Assembly: GCA_947044405.1 (NCBI GenBank)
Contig: CAMRHE010000068.1
Span: 374,001-438,000, forward strand
Direction: 5' to 3'
DNA: 64,000 nt
Source of the DNA: Leptodactylus fallax
Taxonomy: Eukaryota > Chordata > Amphibia > Anura > Leptodactylidae
The notes beneath the pieces were generated by a model. The model was not told the origin of the DNA, made no database searches, and worked only from the letters and a program-made list of their open reading frames with translations. The translations under genes and the position numbers were made by a program. Shown one piece after another: positions 1 to 27,755 of this stretch (its first letter is position 1; every line of letters begins with the position of its first letter).

Positions 1-4
1 AATC

Positions 5-345
5 TGTTTTTATTTTCTGATTGTAGATTTTTTTATTCTATTTCCTATACATGATTATGGGGGCGGCCATGAGCTTCTGCTCTGTTAACAACATTTAGTG
101 ATCTGCTTTACCGCACAGTCTTGACCACAGGCAGCAATAGTCTGGAACAGACTCATTGAGATCTATGGGAGAGTTTTCTAGACATGCTCTGTGTAGGGAG
201 GGGAAGTAGATAAGCTGTGACATCATCTATTGTCAGTAGTGATGTAATGATGTGTTACCTATTAGAGGTGTTATCTATTGTAATACTGTCTGTGATGTAA
301 ATGAGGTGACTGCTGCAAAGAAAATCCCTACAGAATTGGCAAGTG
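5..345. repeat. Dispersed repeat family A, copy 1
   Basis: An interspersed element with the landmarks ATACATGATTATGGGG and CTGTTAACA, then GATCTGCTTTAC, and a tail containing ATGATGT and GGTGTTATCTA. Related copies lie at 10740-11215 (opposite strand) and 60440-60770. It has no coding capacity. Class is unknown. Confidence 0.75.
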
Positions 346-544
346 TCCGTCTGTTATTAGGCTTAGTAGCCAGTGTGAAAATTGCAGGATAGAGTATTTC
401 TTTTAAATATAGATAGTGATATGGAAATTAGAAATAAAATCATCAAAAGATTTTAAAAAACTTTTTGGCATATTGACAATAACAGGGATATCTCAGCAAC
501 GGATTCACAAGGGGAAAATATTGTTTAAATCAGACGACCCTAGC

Positions 545-545
<1 letters not shown>

Positions 546-584
<39 letters not shown>
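546..584. repeat. ATCT tetranucleotide microsatellite
   Basis: About ten perfect tandem ATCT units in the ELF5 intron, roughly 65 bp upstream of the PNT exon acceptor. Confidence 0.97.
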
Positions 585-647
585 ACTGTCTACATTTACT
601 ATGGTGTCTGGTCACCGGTATCATGTCCTGTGTCTCCTTCTCACCAG

Positions 648-881
648 ATGTCCTTTCTCAGTGGTCATCCATACCTCCAGAACATTGGACCAAGCACCAT
701 GTGTGTGAATGGCTTCAGTACTGCTGTGACAACCACAAGCTGGACGCCTCCTGTATCCCCTTCTCCCACTTCAACGTGAGCGGCCTGGAGCTCTGCAACA
801 TGAGCAAAGAAGACTTCACCGAGGCAGCCGGAGCCTGCGGCCATTACCTCTACAGTCTACTGCAAGAAATCCGAACACATG
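648..881 (+). CDS. elf5: ELF5 exon: Pointed (PNT/SAM) domain
   Basis: The acceptor AG is at 646-647 and the donor GT at 882-883. The exon is 234 nt, enters in phase 1 and leaves in phase 1. It encodes the whole helical PNT domain, from [14 protein letters not shown] to [11 protein letters not shown]. The open frame that continues leftward through a tetranucleotide repeat is intronic and not part of the protein. Confidence 0.93.
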
Positions 882-3514
882 GTAAGATGGACGTTACATA
901 GAAGAAAGGAGGCGACGTAATCTTGTGTCCAACGTCAAAATACAGCAACGGTTGCGCATGCACGCTGAAGATCCATTCAAAGTCTATGAGACCAGCAAAG
1001 ATAGGCGAGCGTGAACCCTGAGGGGGCCCCAAAGTTCCCCACCACATAAAATATACCACTATTCTCAATGGGACATGGCAGTTAGGGACCCCATCACAGA
1101 TTTTGCACTGGGGCCTAGGAGCTTCATGTTACACCTCTGTGTGGGTGGTAGAGGAGACCAGACAGTGTTAGGTACACATAATCCTGTATGACCAGCTTCT
1201 CATATGTTCTCTTTATGTTTCATGCCACCAGGGATTCCATTACTTACTGGTACAGAAGAAAGGCCGCCATCACACAGCGCTGACCGTAAGTAACACAACT
1301 GGTTTGGAGTTCTGGGACATATATCTTTGCATTTTACATGTTCCTAGACTATGAGAACCAGTATGTCAGGTCCTTATTGTCATTTAGATAGGACCTATCA
1401 TTATTCCTGTCATAGTATATGCCCCATGAAATCACAACATTTTTAATTAGAACTCCGGTTCCTCTGTTACTCCTATTGGAAATAAAATGGCAACTGGATG
1501 TTACCCTTCCACATGTCAATAGGATGTGTCCCTGCACTGTCTGGCATTGGAAAAGGAGGATGGTAACACCAATTTCTTAATTTATTAATACATTTCCCAG
1601 AGGAAGAATAGAGGAACTGCCCACTGTAGACTGCTGGGAAATGTCTTGGCCCATCGGTGTCTTCAGTATTATGGATTTATTATTATGTTTGTTTCAGGGG
1701 ATGATAAAGTTTATGTAAAATCAGAACCGGTGAAAAGACACAGAACTCCAAACCAGCATCGAACGGGTAAGGCTGTGAGAGACTGCTGTATGTCCCCCCC
1801 CCCTTAAATATCAGATTGGTGGGGGTCTGACTCCTGACACTCCCTTGGTCAGTTCACTGCAGATTCATGGACCCTGGTGCATCAGTTCAGCTTGGGCTCC
1901 CTGTGCAACTTTGTCTCGCAACCATCAGCTGTGTCCCATTTGTACATTTCAGCAGCATTTACATTTCCCTTTCCTTCTCTATCCGGCCCAGACTACCATG
2001 ACAACTTCTTCACAACACATCTGTGCTCACAAGCTTCCCATCATTCCCATCCCCTGTCGGTGCCCCTCCACATAGAAATCATGCCACAATCTTCCCCATA
2101 GAATCTCTCCTTGACTATAGGCTGCTGACCAACTTCTCCTTTCTGACAGTAGAAGGCTGTGTATCATAAATCACTCCAGTGCACCAGAGGGCAGGGGGAA
2201 TAAATTTACAATGCACAGACTGCCGGCCATCAAAGAGAATCAGAAAGAAGATCAAAGACGTTTTTTCCAGTCCTAGTGTGGTGTGGGAGACCTTTGGGCC
2301 TCCCTGGCTTCTGGGCCCAGTTGCAGCTGTGACCACTGCGACCCCTATAGTTATGCCTGTGCTTATAGGCTATAAATGAGGGTGAAGGTTCAGCTCTGTA
2401 GGACACATCCACAAGATGACATTCGGTCACTGATATCTGATCATGTTTCACATGTAATGACGCAATCCCATGGGAGTGACAGGGTGGGGGTTCTCTTATT
2501 GTGATTGACTGCCAGGGAGAATTTAGCGAGGGAACCCTTTGAGTGCCCAAGACCTAGCCCAATAAGAACTAATATGACCATAAAAGTCAATGGAGACCTG
2601 AAGAAGCTCATCCATACATGGAGGTTGTATGTTCTTGCTTTATTCATTTGCTCTTCTTCCATGTTCCAGGCATGCAGAGTTCTCATTTATGGGAATTCCT
2701 CCGAGATCTTCTCTTGTCACCTCAGGAAAATGATGGCATCTTAGATTGGGAGGATCAGGAGCAGGGAATTTTCCGTGTGGTGAAGTCTGAGGCTCTGGCA
2801 CGCATGTGGGGTCAAAGGAAGCGCAACGACAGAATGAATTACGAGAAGCTCAGCAGGGCTTTGAGGTGGGTACTGGCCATGAGTAGTCCATAATTCTCAT
2901 AGGTTAGACTTGATGGACTTGTGCCTTCATCCAACCTCATCTACCTATGTTTGTCAGGTCTTTGAACCCCCAAACCTCCGACCACCCCAGTAGTATGGTA
3001 TGATTGCATTGACATAGTGGTGCGCAAACTGTGCAATCACCATCAGAAGGTTTCACAATGTGCACCAGCCAACTGTGGTCTAACATCTAACAAAAACGTT
3101 GGTCTAAGGTTCCTTGGGCCCACCAGATAAAAAAATTCTACCTACCCTCCAACAACCTCTAAGAAATAGATCAACAGTGACTCTGTTGGGTCACTCCGAC
3201 ACCTTCTGACCGTACATATTTAGCAAATTTTCTAGATTCTTACTGGTCTGAATCAATCTGGTGCACTTCAACATTCTATCTCCATCCACCATCATGGTTG
3301 GCCAACAAGACCATCTTCTGACACATGGCCGCCTTCTGTAGACCATTGTCTTTCTATATTAGAAGAGACTCTACTAGATCCTCCATCCTTGACATGTCCG
3401 TAATTTCTTCGCAGGCATTACTACAAGACCGGGATCCTAGAGCGGGTAGATAGGCGGCTGGTCTACAAGTTTGGCAGGAATGCCTACGGCTGGCACCGTC
3501 CTGTGACGTACTAA
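648..3514 (+). CDS. elf5: ELF5-like ETS transcription factor, 3' five exons (5' end outside window)
   Basis: Epithelium-specific ETS-family transcription factor. Five exons are visible: 648-881, 1232-1285, 1698-1766, 2670-2865 and 3415-3514 (TAA at 3512-3514). All have AG/GT borders and compatible phases (phase 1 for the first four joins), giving about 216 residues. Exon one encodes a Pointed/SAM domain ([21 protein letters not shown]). The next two encode a short variable linker. The last two encode the ETS DNA-binding domain ([51 protein letters not shown]). The wording of the ETS domain ([24 protein letters not shown]) fits ELF5 better than EHF or ELF3. The protein ends eleven residues after VYKFG, as in ELF5. 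The N-terminal coding exon must lie left of the window. Tail-to-tail position beside catalase matches vertebrate CAT-ELF5 synteny. Identification is from remembered family features; no search was run. Confidence 0.93.
1005..1140. repeat. Dispersed repeat family E fragment
   Basis: A SINE-sized fragment with CTGAGGGGGCCCCAAAG followed by ACCACTATTCT and GATTTTGCACTGGGGCC. Other copies are at 7845-7985, 28445-28630 and 30000-30175. It lies in an ELF5 intron. Confidence 0.7.
1232..1285 (+). CDS. elf5: ELF5 linker exon 1
   Basis: A 54-nt exon between AG (1230-1231) and GTAAGT (1286 on), phase 1 to phase 1. It encodes a low-conservation linker ([17 protein letters not shown]) between the PNT and ETS domains. 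It is supported by phase compatibility and the strong donor rather than by homology. Confidence 0.75.
1340..1660. repeat. Palindromic repeat fragment in ELF5 intron
   Basis: Contains AACTCCGGTTCCTCTGTTA and a later rough inverse, CAGAGGAAGAATAGAGGAAC. It is related to the better-preserved palindrome at 13000-13290 in catalase copy 1 intron 9. Confidence 0.5.
1698..1766 (+). CDS. elf5: ELF5 linker exon 2
   Basis: A 69-nt exon after a pyrimidine-rich acceptor (TTTCAG ending 1697) and before GTAAGG, phase 1 to phase 1. It encodes a basic, charged linker ([20 protein letters not shown]). VKSEP resembles a sumoylation consensus (psi-K-x-E), which is an inference. Confidence 0.75.
1850..2370. repeat. 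Dispersed repeat family B, copy 1
   Basis: A roughly 500-bp interspersed repeat. Landmarks are CAGCATTTACATTTC, CACAAGCTTCCCAT, TTCTCCTTTCTGACAGT, CACCAGAGGGCAGGGGGAAT and ACCCCTATAGTTATG. Similar copies are at 4190-4690 (same strand) and 54125-54560 (opposite strand). It has no intact coding sequence. Confidence 0.85.
2670..2865 (+). CDS. elf5: ELF5 exon: N-terminal two thirds of ETS domain
   Basis: A 196-nt exon from AG (2668-2669) to GTGGGT (2866 on). It encodes [15 protein letters not shown] through the recognition-helix start [10 protein letters not shown]. The last codon (Arg) is split across the intron. Confidence 0.95.
3415..3514 (+). CDS. elf5: ELF5 terminal coding exon: end of ETS domain and stop
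   Basis: The exon begins after GCAG at 3411-3414 and completes the split Arg codon. It then reads [20 protein letters not shown], runs to GWHRPVTY and stops (TAA, 3512-3514). The usual first Tyr of the ETS YYY triplet is His here. The 3' UTR follows; no convincing poly(A) signal was located. Confidence 0.94.
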
Positions 3515-4189
3515 GCGATCCATCCACGGGCCGCTCAGGGACAATTCTTGTAGATTCTATGAATCAACCTTCACCAGCAGAGGATGGAGAGTCTATTTGT
3601 GTAAAATGTGAACTTATAACAAGATCTGAATCGAGAAGTGAGTCAATCAGTATTAACCCTATAATCCCTGGAACACCAATATACAGGGTACAAAAACAAC
3701 AACCTAAATTTGGGGTCACTCACTAAATTCATGATGGGAAGACTCTGACACTAATGTGTCTCTGGGGGCAATTGTATATATGCCTATAGTGCTGCAAGAA
3801 AAGTATTTGCCCCCTTGTATACTAGAAATGTTTTAAAACAACTCCCAACCAAACAACTCCCCAATCTGGTTGGTATGGTCAACCATTGGGACCCCTGAAT
3901 GTGTTACTCCAGGCATATTGGTAGAGTTTTGTGAATTCAGGCCCCGTCACAGCCTCGCTATTTTGACACAAGTTTGACTAGGCAATGCAAGATGTCCATA
4001 CTGAATTTACATCGCAGGGACATGTTGGTAAAGACTGGCCTGGGACTTACACACCACCCATCAAGAAGACCACACCTCCAAGATTACAAAAACATGGCTG
4101 CCTTTTTATTACTTATCGAAACAGGGTCACAGCTGTCCTTAGGTTGGTATCAAGGGTGTAGCTTAAGGCTCAAGGATCTTAGTATAAAA
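3515..4189. other. ELF5 3' UTR and flanking intergenic DNA
   Basis: No coding signal, RNA gene or clear repeat is recognised. The stretch presumably starts as ELF5 3' UTR; its end is not defined by a visible canonical poly(A) signal. Confidence 0.4.
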
Positions 4190-4690
4190 GCTTACCATGG
4201 GCCCTTCTGCATGACCAACCCTCCCCATCAGCCACAGCTTCCTAACCGTACATTTTAACAGCATTTACATTTCTCTTCCCATCTTTATCTGGCCCAGACC
4301 ACCATGACGACTTTTCCCCAACATGTCTGCCCACACAAGCTTCCCATTATTCCCATCCCTAGTTGGTACCCTCCACAAAATCCCTCCACAGCCTCCCCTA
4401 CAGAATCCCTCCTTGTCTACATGCTGCTGACCAACTGCTATTCTTGCCATTAAAGCGTTAGTGTTCTCCTTTCTGACAGTGGAAGGTTGTGTATCATAAA
4501 TCTTCTCACTCCACCAGAGGGCAGGGGGAATACATTTATGATACAAATACTGACAGCTATCAAAGGTAATCAGAAAGGAGATCAAAGTGTGGTGAAGGTG
4601 ACCTGTGGGCCCACCTGGCTTCTGGGCCTGGTCTCTATGACCACTGCGACCCCTATAGTTATGTCAGTGTCTGGTACTGCTGGGCGTCCT
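4190..4690. repeat. Dispersed repeat family B, copy 2
   Basis: Shares the ordered landmarks of the copy at 1850-2370 (AGCATTTACATTTC, CACACAAGCTTCCCAT, CCAGAGGGCAGGGGGAATA, ACCCCTATAGTTATG). It lies between the ELF5 3' end and a Tc1-like element. Confidence 0.85.
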
Positions 4691-4792
4691 CCTTTCAATC
4701 CCACATTACTGTGAGTGCCTAACTATAGACCTGACTGAAGCTGGAGCAGAGTGTACTAAATACTGCCCCTATATCAAACATTATCTGATATA

Positions 4793-6422
4793 CAGTACAG
4801 ACCAAAAGTTTGGACACACCTTTTCATTCCAAGAGTTTTCTGTATTTTCATGACTATAAAAATTGTAGATTCACACGGAAGGCATCAAAACTATGAATTA
4901 ACACATGTGGAATTATATACTTAACAAAAAAGTGTGAAACAACTGAAAATATGTCTTATATTCTAGGTTCTTCAAAGTAGCCACTTTTTGCTTTGATTAC
5001 TGCTTTGAACACTCTTGGCATTCTCTTGATGAGCTTCAAGAGGTAGTCACCTGAAATGGTCTTCCAACAGTCTTGAAGGAGTTTCCAGAGATGCTTAGCA
5101 CTTGTTGGCCCTTTTTCCTTCACTCTGCGGTCCAGCTCACCCCAAACCATCTGGATTGGGTTCAGGTCTGGTGACTGTGGAGGCCAGGTCATCTGGCGTA
5201 GCACCCCATCACTCTCCTTCTTGGTCAAATAGCCCTTACACAGTCTGGAGGTGTGTTTGGGGTCATTGTCCTGTTGAAAAATAAATGATGGTCCAACTAA
5301 ACGCAAACCGGATGGAATAGCATGCCGCTGCAAGATGCTGTGGTAACCATGCTGGTTCAGTATTCCTTCAATTTTGAATAAATCCCCAACAGTGTCACCA
5401 GCAAAGCCCCCCCACACCATCACACCTCCTCCTCCATGCTTCACGGTGGGAACCAGGCATGTAGAGTCCATTCGTTCACCTTTTCTGCGTCGCACAAAGA
5501 CACGGTGGTTGGAACCAAAGATCTCAAATTTGGACTCATCAGACCAAAGCACAGATTTCCACAGGTCTAATGTCCATTCCTCGTGTTCTTTAGCCCAAAC
5601 AAGTCACTTCTGCTTGTTGCCTGTCCTTAGCAGTGGTTTCCTAGCAGCTATTTTACCATGAAGGCCTGCTGCACACAGTCTCCTCTTAACATTTGTTGTA
5701 GAGATGTGTCTGCTGCTAGAACTCTGTGTGGCATTGACCTGGTCTCTAATCTGAGCTGCTGTTAACCTGCGATTTCTGAGGCTGGTGACTCGGATGAACT
5801 TATCCTCCGCAGCAGAGGTGACTCTTGGTCTTCCTTTCCTGGGGCGGTCCTCATGTGAGCCAGTTTCTCTGTAGCGCTTAATGGCTTTGGCTACTGCACT
5901 TGGGGACACTTTCAAAGTCTTCCCAATTTTTCGAACTGACTGACCTTCATTTCTTAAAGTAATGATGGCCACTCGTTTTTCTTTACTTAGCTGCTTTTTT
6001 CTTGCCATAATACAAATTCTAACACTCCATTCAGTAGGACTATCAGCTGTGTATCCACCTGACTTCTGAACAACACAACTGATGGTCCCAACCCCATTTA
6101 TAAGGCAAGAAATCCCACTTATTAAACCTGACAGGGCACACCTGTGAAGTGAAAACCATTTCAGATGACTACCTCTTGAAGCTCATCAAGAGAATGCCAA
6201 GAGTGTGCAAAGCAGTAATGAAAGCAAAAGGTGGCTACTTTGAAGAACCTAGAATATAAGACATATTTTCAGTTTTTTCACACTTTTTTGTTAAGTATAT
6301 AATTCCACATGTGTTAATTCATAGTTTTGCTGCCTTCAGTGTGAATCTACAATTTTTATAGTCATGAAAATACAGAAAACTTTTGGAATGAGAAGGTGTG
6401 TCCAAACTTTTGGTCTGTACTG
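4793..6422 (-). mobile_element. Tc1/mariner element (DD38E type), full length but inactivated
   Basis: A 1630-bp DNA transposon flanked by TA on both sides (4791-4792 and 6423-6424). Its terminal inverted repeats start CAGTACAGACCAAAAG and extend about 268 bp (4793-5060 and 6155-6422). They are long enough that the right TIR contains an inverted copy of the end of the transposase gene. A transposase gene on the - strand fills most of the interior. It lies intergenically between ELF5 and catalase copy 1. The spacing between the second catalytic Asp and the third catalytic position is 38 residues, which fits the DD38E (Intruder-like) branch rather than classical DD34E Tc1; the family name is my inference. 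Confidence 0.95.
4956..6008 (-). pseudogene. Tc1-like transposase with one nonsense codon and a changed DDE residue
   Basis: The frame opens at ATG 6008 with MARKKQLSKEKRVAIITLR and an N-terminal paired-type helix-turn-helix DNA-binding region (VRKIGKTLKVSPSAVAKAIK), then a GRPR hinge (KGRPRVTS). It is interrupted by a single in-frame TGA at 5604-5606 and continues in the same frame to 4956, for 351 codons in all. The catalytic domain shows LWSDESKFE (first Asp), FQQDNDPKHTS (second Asp) and DLNPIQMVWGEL. The expected third acidic residue is Gln (CAG instead of GAG). The copy is therefore doubly disabled by substitutions alone, with no frameshift, which suggests a fairly young insertion. Confidence 0.93.
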
Positions 6423-6494
6423 TATGTATATAGCATACACATTCCATCCATGTTAAAAACTTCTGCTGGCTATCTTCCTTTCCCTGGCATTAAA

Positions 6495-6740
6495 GGAGCT
6501 TTATGAGACTTAGGATAGGTCATCAATATGTGATTGGTGGGGGTCCGATACTTGGGACCACCCTATCAGCAGGCTGCAGAGGCCACAGCACTCGGGTGAG
6601 CACTGTGGCCTCTTCACTGAATGCCAATCATAGCGCAGAACATATTGTAGTGGCTGTGCTTGGTATTACAGCTCAGCCCTGTTGACTTGAATGGGACTGA
6701 GCTGCTTCTGTAATATGTCACTAATGAATGTGATGTCATT
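6495..6740. repeat. Dispersed repeat family C copy
   Basis: Shows the family C landmarks: GGATAGGTCATCAATAT, GATTGGTGGGGGTC, GTGCTTGGTATTACAGCTCA and GACTTGAATGGGACTGAGCTG. Family C recurs at least a dozen times across the window. Confidence 0.8.
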
Positions 6741-7844
6741 GGCACAGGGAAAATAATGCAGCGCCTCTTCAAGCCTCCTGCTTCATCCAGTCTCCATTGT
6801 TTGAGATGTACAAAGGAGAACTCTTTTTGTAACCCCCTTAAAGGGGTATTAGCAGTAATTTGCAGCTATCCCCTGTCTGAATGGAGCCATAAGTCGAGCA
6901 TGGACTGCCAGTCGCTCCATTCACATGGTGGTACTAAGGACTCCTGTTCCATTCAGTAGCGCTCCCAAAAATGTGGAAACACCCATTTTAATGCAAATAT
7001 GTACAGGCTCCTCCTCTTCAGGGTCCTGTTTGCAAGAAATTGCAGGAAACGGGACAGTACGAAGATCTTTTATTCCTGCTTCATAAGTGTAAATGACTGT
7101 ATGTAAAAATGTGAATATAAAGTTGTCAATTCTATTTTTATGCAAAACCAAATAAATATTATTTAACAACCGGGAGACTAATTCTTGGGTTCGCACTTTT
7201 ATCGTCCCATATATAATACGGCTGAAAAAAAATCTTCTATTTCTCATAGCTGAGGGTTTGTTACAGTTGTGTCCAGTGCAAAAATCTCTCCTATCCTGAT
7301 AGTTTGGTATATAGTCAATAGATCAGTCTGGAGTCCAGAGCTCAGAGGATTGCCTGGGATGGAACAAACCCTCAGCTGTGAACAGAACTAAGTCAGCAAG
7401 GTTTTCAGCCAGGTACAGATGGGCAAAATACACATGATTTGTTTTGGGAATATTCACAAGGTTCGCCCTTTTCAGATACTCACATCCTCTCACCTCTCCT
7501 GGGCTCCCTTGACTGGCACTCCATTGTGGTCTATTTCAGTCATCTTCCGGCCTTCAGGATGACATCATGGACCTGAGGCCTGTGACTGCCAAGACCAGTG
7601 CTTAGGCCACAGCAGTCACTTGGGGCATGATGACATCCCCCAGGGCCCATGACATCACCCAGGAGGCTGGAAGACAACCGAAAAGGACTGCAAGCGAGCC
7701 CAGGAGAGGTGAGTAAATGGGAGTATCAGTATTTATTATTCCTCCGCACCTCCCCTTGGCCTCCGCTTATAATACTCTGGGGTTGGCCCATCGTCCAGTA
7801 CCATGATGAGAGTGTAAGTTGAGGGGGTGTAGAGTGTGCGGTTT

Positions 7845-7985
7845 CAGCCAGGCCCAGGAAGCCCAATAGGGGTCTCTTCCTAACACAAGCAGACCACTAC
7901 TATAGACGACACATTTTGTTTAGGGGCCCTAGTATAGATTTTGCACTGGGGCCCAGGATCTTTATGTTACGCCTCTGCCCAGCAC
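7845..7985. repeat. Dispersed repeat family E copy
   Basis: Landmarks are GGGGCCCTAGTATAGA and TTTTGCACTGGGGCCCAGG, followed by TTATGTTACGCCTCTGC. It is the same family as 28445-28630. Confidence 0.7.
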
Positions 7986-9009
7986 CGAACTACTTCCTGT
8001 CATAGCATTTTCCGCTGGCTATCGCTAAAGGGAGCTCAATGCACAAGAGATTTTTACAGTTCCAGTTGTGATCTGTAGTAATTGTGTAACATGGAGTGTG
8101 AACCTCGCAACGTTAGAAACCAGGATAAAAACCGGGTTGTTGGCGTGTACATGTTGGTTGGCGTGCAGTTCATTGGCACGTAAGGAACCCCTTGTTGTAC
8201 TAGGAGGTGAGCCAAGAACAGCTGGGGTGAGGGGTCAGCCCCAACATCACCGTGACTCATTCCGTGAGAGGGAGAGGGAGGCTCCCCTTACACCGGTTAG
8301 GCGACTGAAAACAAATAGAAAGCGGTTTAATTGCAATGACGTTTTACTAAAAAAATCTCGCACCTTCACCTTGGTTGTCATTACCGTGTCCCGCGCGTGC
8401 ATGTTATGACTGTATACACTATATCCACATACATACAAGGGTTTGGTACCTGTAGTTCTGTACTACATACGCTCTGTGCGCCAGTGTATGTGTGTGGATA
8501 TACTGTATACTATTGAGAGCTGTAAAAAACTCTTGTGCGTTGAGCTCCCCCTAGCGGATGATTGAGGCAGATGTTATGACAGGAAGTATACAGGCTCAGT
8601 ACATACAGCACGAGGCCTAGTTTTGGTTTGTGTGCTATCGGTTATTACGGATCGGTAATAGTGAATAGCACACGGAGCCATTCATTGCTATAGCCAGATC
8701 TGTGTGGGGTCTGTAGGACTGTGCTGCAAAAAATAGAGCAGGTCCTATTCCTGTCAGTTTTTGCGACTCAATCTGTTTGCACATGACTGTGGCTGTGTGT
8801 ATGAAGCCTTACTCACAATATAATGCTGAGGATGGTGTGTGTATTGTCAGGGCCAGTGCCTAGGGCGGCGCCCTGTGAGGTGGTGGTACTAGCTGCTATC
8901 CTGCCTCTCAGCCATACATAGGGAGCGCCGTGTCGCCTACAGCAGGTATAGTCACATTTCCTCTTATAGAACAGTTGGATGACAAACTCAGCTCTGCTAC
9001 ACCTCTAAC

Positions 9010-9015
9010 TTTATT
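9010..9015 (-). promoter_or_regulatory. Poly(A) signal of catalase copy 1
   Basis: AATAAA on the - strand about 280 nt after the stop codon, giving a 3' UTR of roughly 300 nt. Cleavage is expected near 8985-8995. Confidence 0.6.
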
Positions 9016-9295
9016 CCAGACCTGATAAAATAGACGTCATATCTATAATGAATGTTGTGTACAAGAAGCGAAGAAGCATAAAAGATGTTCCATCAGAGTA
9101 AAACATACAAAAATCCTTTTGTCTAAATCCGGTAGATAGAACTAGCTGAGGCTGTGGGGCAGACTGGGACATGTTGTTCTACAGGAGATGATGACATGAT
9201 CTTTGGTTCAATAGCATGAAATATTTTCTTTGGTATAGCAAGGGTTAAGTTTGTCGGCTTTTGGGGTTTTCGTCCTGAGATCATCGTCACGGTCC

Positions 9296-26450
<17,155 letters not shown>

Positions 26451-26544
26451 CTGGAGACAAGCACATTATAGAGAGGGGTGAAATTCTAATATCAGTAGAT
26501 AATGAAATAATAGTTCTTATAAAAATAATGAACATCTGCAAAAT

Positions 26545-26690
26545 TTACCGCTATACGCAGATCCATTCACTGACAGCAAGCATAGATCTCGAAAATTAGA
26601 AAGTTGCACAACTTTGTCCATGAGCATGTCATGTGGCTTGTAAACATTATCTCCCTGTAAAGGGCACATCTGTAATCCTGGCAGTACCAA
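26545..26690. repeat. Dispersed repeat family F fragment
   Basis: CATTCACTGACAGCAAGCA followed by GAAAATTAGAAAGTTGCACA. It matches an arm of the palindrome at 52190-52545. Confidence 0.6.
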
Positions 26691-26694
26691 AGTA

Positions 26695-27755
26695 ATAAGA
26701 GGGGTAAATAATAAGAGGGGTAAGCAAAAAGAGGGGTGAGTAATACAAGGATAAGTAATAAGGGGATGAGTAATAAGAGGGGTGAGTAATAAGAGGGGAA
26801 GTAATAAGAGGGGTAAGTAAGGAGATAAGAAGGGGGTGAGTAATAAGATGGGTAAGTAATAAGGGGGTAAGTAATAAGAGGGGTGAGTAATAAGAGAGAT
26901 AAGTAATAAGTAAGGGGGTGAGTAATAAGATGGGTAAGTAATAAGGAGGTAAGTAATAAGAGGGGTAAGTAATAAGAGGGATGAGTAATAAGAGGGGTGA
27001 GTAATAAAAGGGGTGAGTAATAAGTAGGGTAAGTAATAAGGGAGGTGAGTAAGAGGGGTAAGTAATAAGAGGGTTGAGTAATAAGAGGGATAAGTAATAA
27101 GGGGGGTGAGTAATAATAGGGGTAAGTAATAAGGAGGTAAGTAATAAGAGGAGTAAGTAAAAAGGGGTGAGTAATAAGAGGGGTAAGTAATAAGAGGGGT
27201 GAGTAATAAGAGGGGTGAGTAATAAAAGGGGTGAGTAATAAGAGGGGTAAGTAATAAGAGGGATGAGTAATAAGAGGGGTGAGTAATAAAAGGGGTGAGT
27301 AATAAGTAGGGTAAGTAATAAGGGAGGTGAGTAAGAGGGGTAAGTAATAAGAGGGTTGAGTAATAAGAGGGATAAGTAATAAGGGGGTGAGTAATAAGAG
27401 GGGTAAGTAATAAGGAGGTAAGTAATAAGAGGAGTAAGTAAAAAGGGGTGAGTAATAAGAGGGGTAAGTAATAAGAGGGGTGAGTAATAAGAGGGGTGAG
27501 TAATAAGAGGGGTAAGTAATAAGAGGGGTGAGTAATAAGAAGGATAAGTAATAAGAAGGGTAAGTAATAAGAGGGGTGAGTAATAAGGGGGGTAAGTAAT
27601 AAGAGGATTGCGTAATAAGGGGGTAAGTAATAAGGGGGTAAGTAATAAGAGGAGTGAGTAATAAGAGGGTAAGTAATAAGAGGAGTGAGTAATAAGAGGG
27701 TAAGTAATAAGGGGGGTAAGTAATAAGAGGGGTGAGTAATAAGGGGGTTAACTAG
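26695..27755. repeat. 16-bp minisatellite array upstream of copy 1 exon 2
   Basis: Tandem units of AGTAATAAGAGGGGTA or AGTAATAAGAGGGGTG over more than 1 kb, with a larger internal duplication (a block near 26960-27180 repeats near 27245-27450). Many units contain GGTAAGTAAT, which resembles a 5' splice site on the + strand, antisense to catalase. Confidence 0.97.

Larger units (their letters stand above)
6425..8989. other. Intergenic region between ELF5 side and catalase copy 1
   Basis: No gene is recognised. It holds a family C repeat (6495-6740), a family F-like fragment (about 7235-7400) and a family E repeat (7845-7985). Short open frames here have no domain or splice support. Confidence 0.5.

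Noticed and set aside
416..647. Upstream extension of the ELF5 PNT open frame with an apparent ATG
   Set aside because: It runs through an ATCT microsatellite and is separated from the PNT domain by a good splice acceptor at 646-647.
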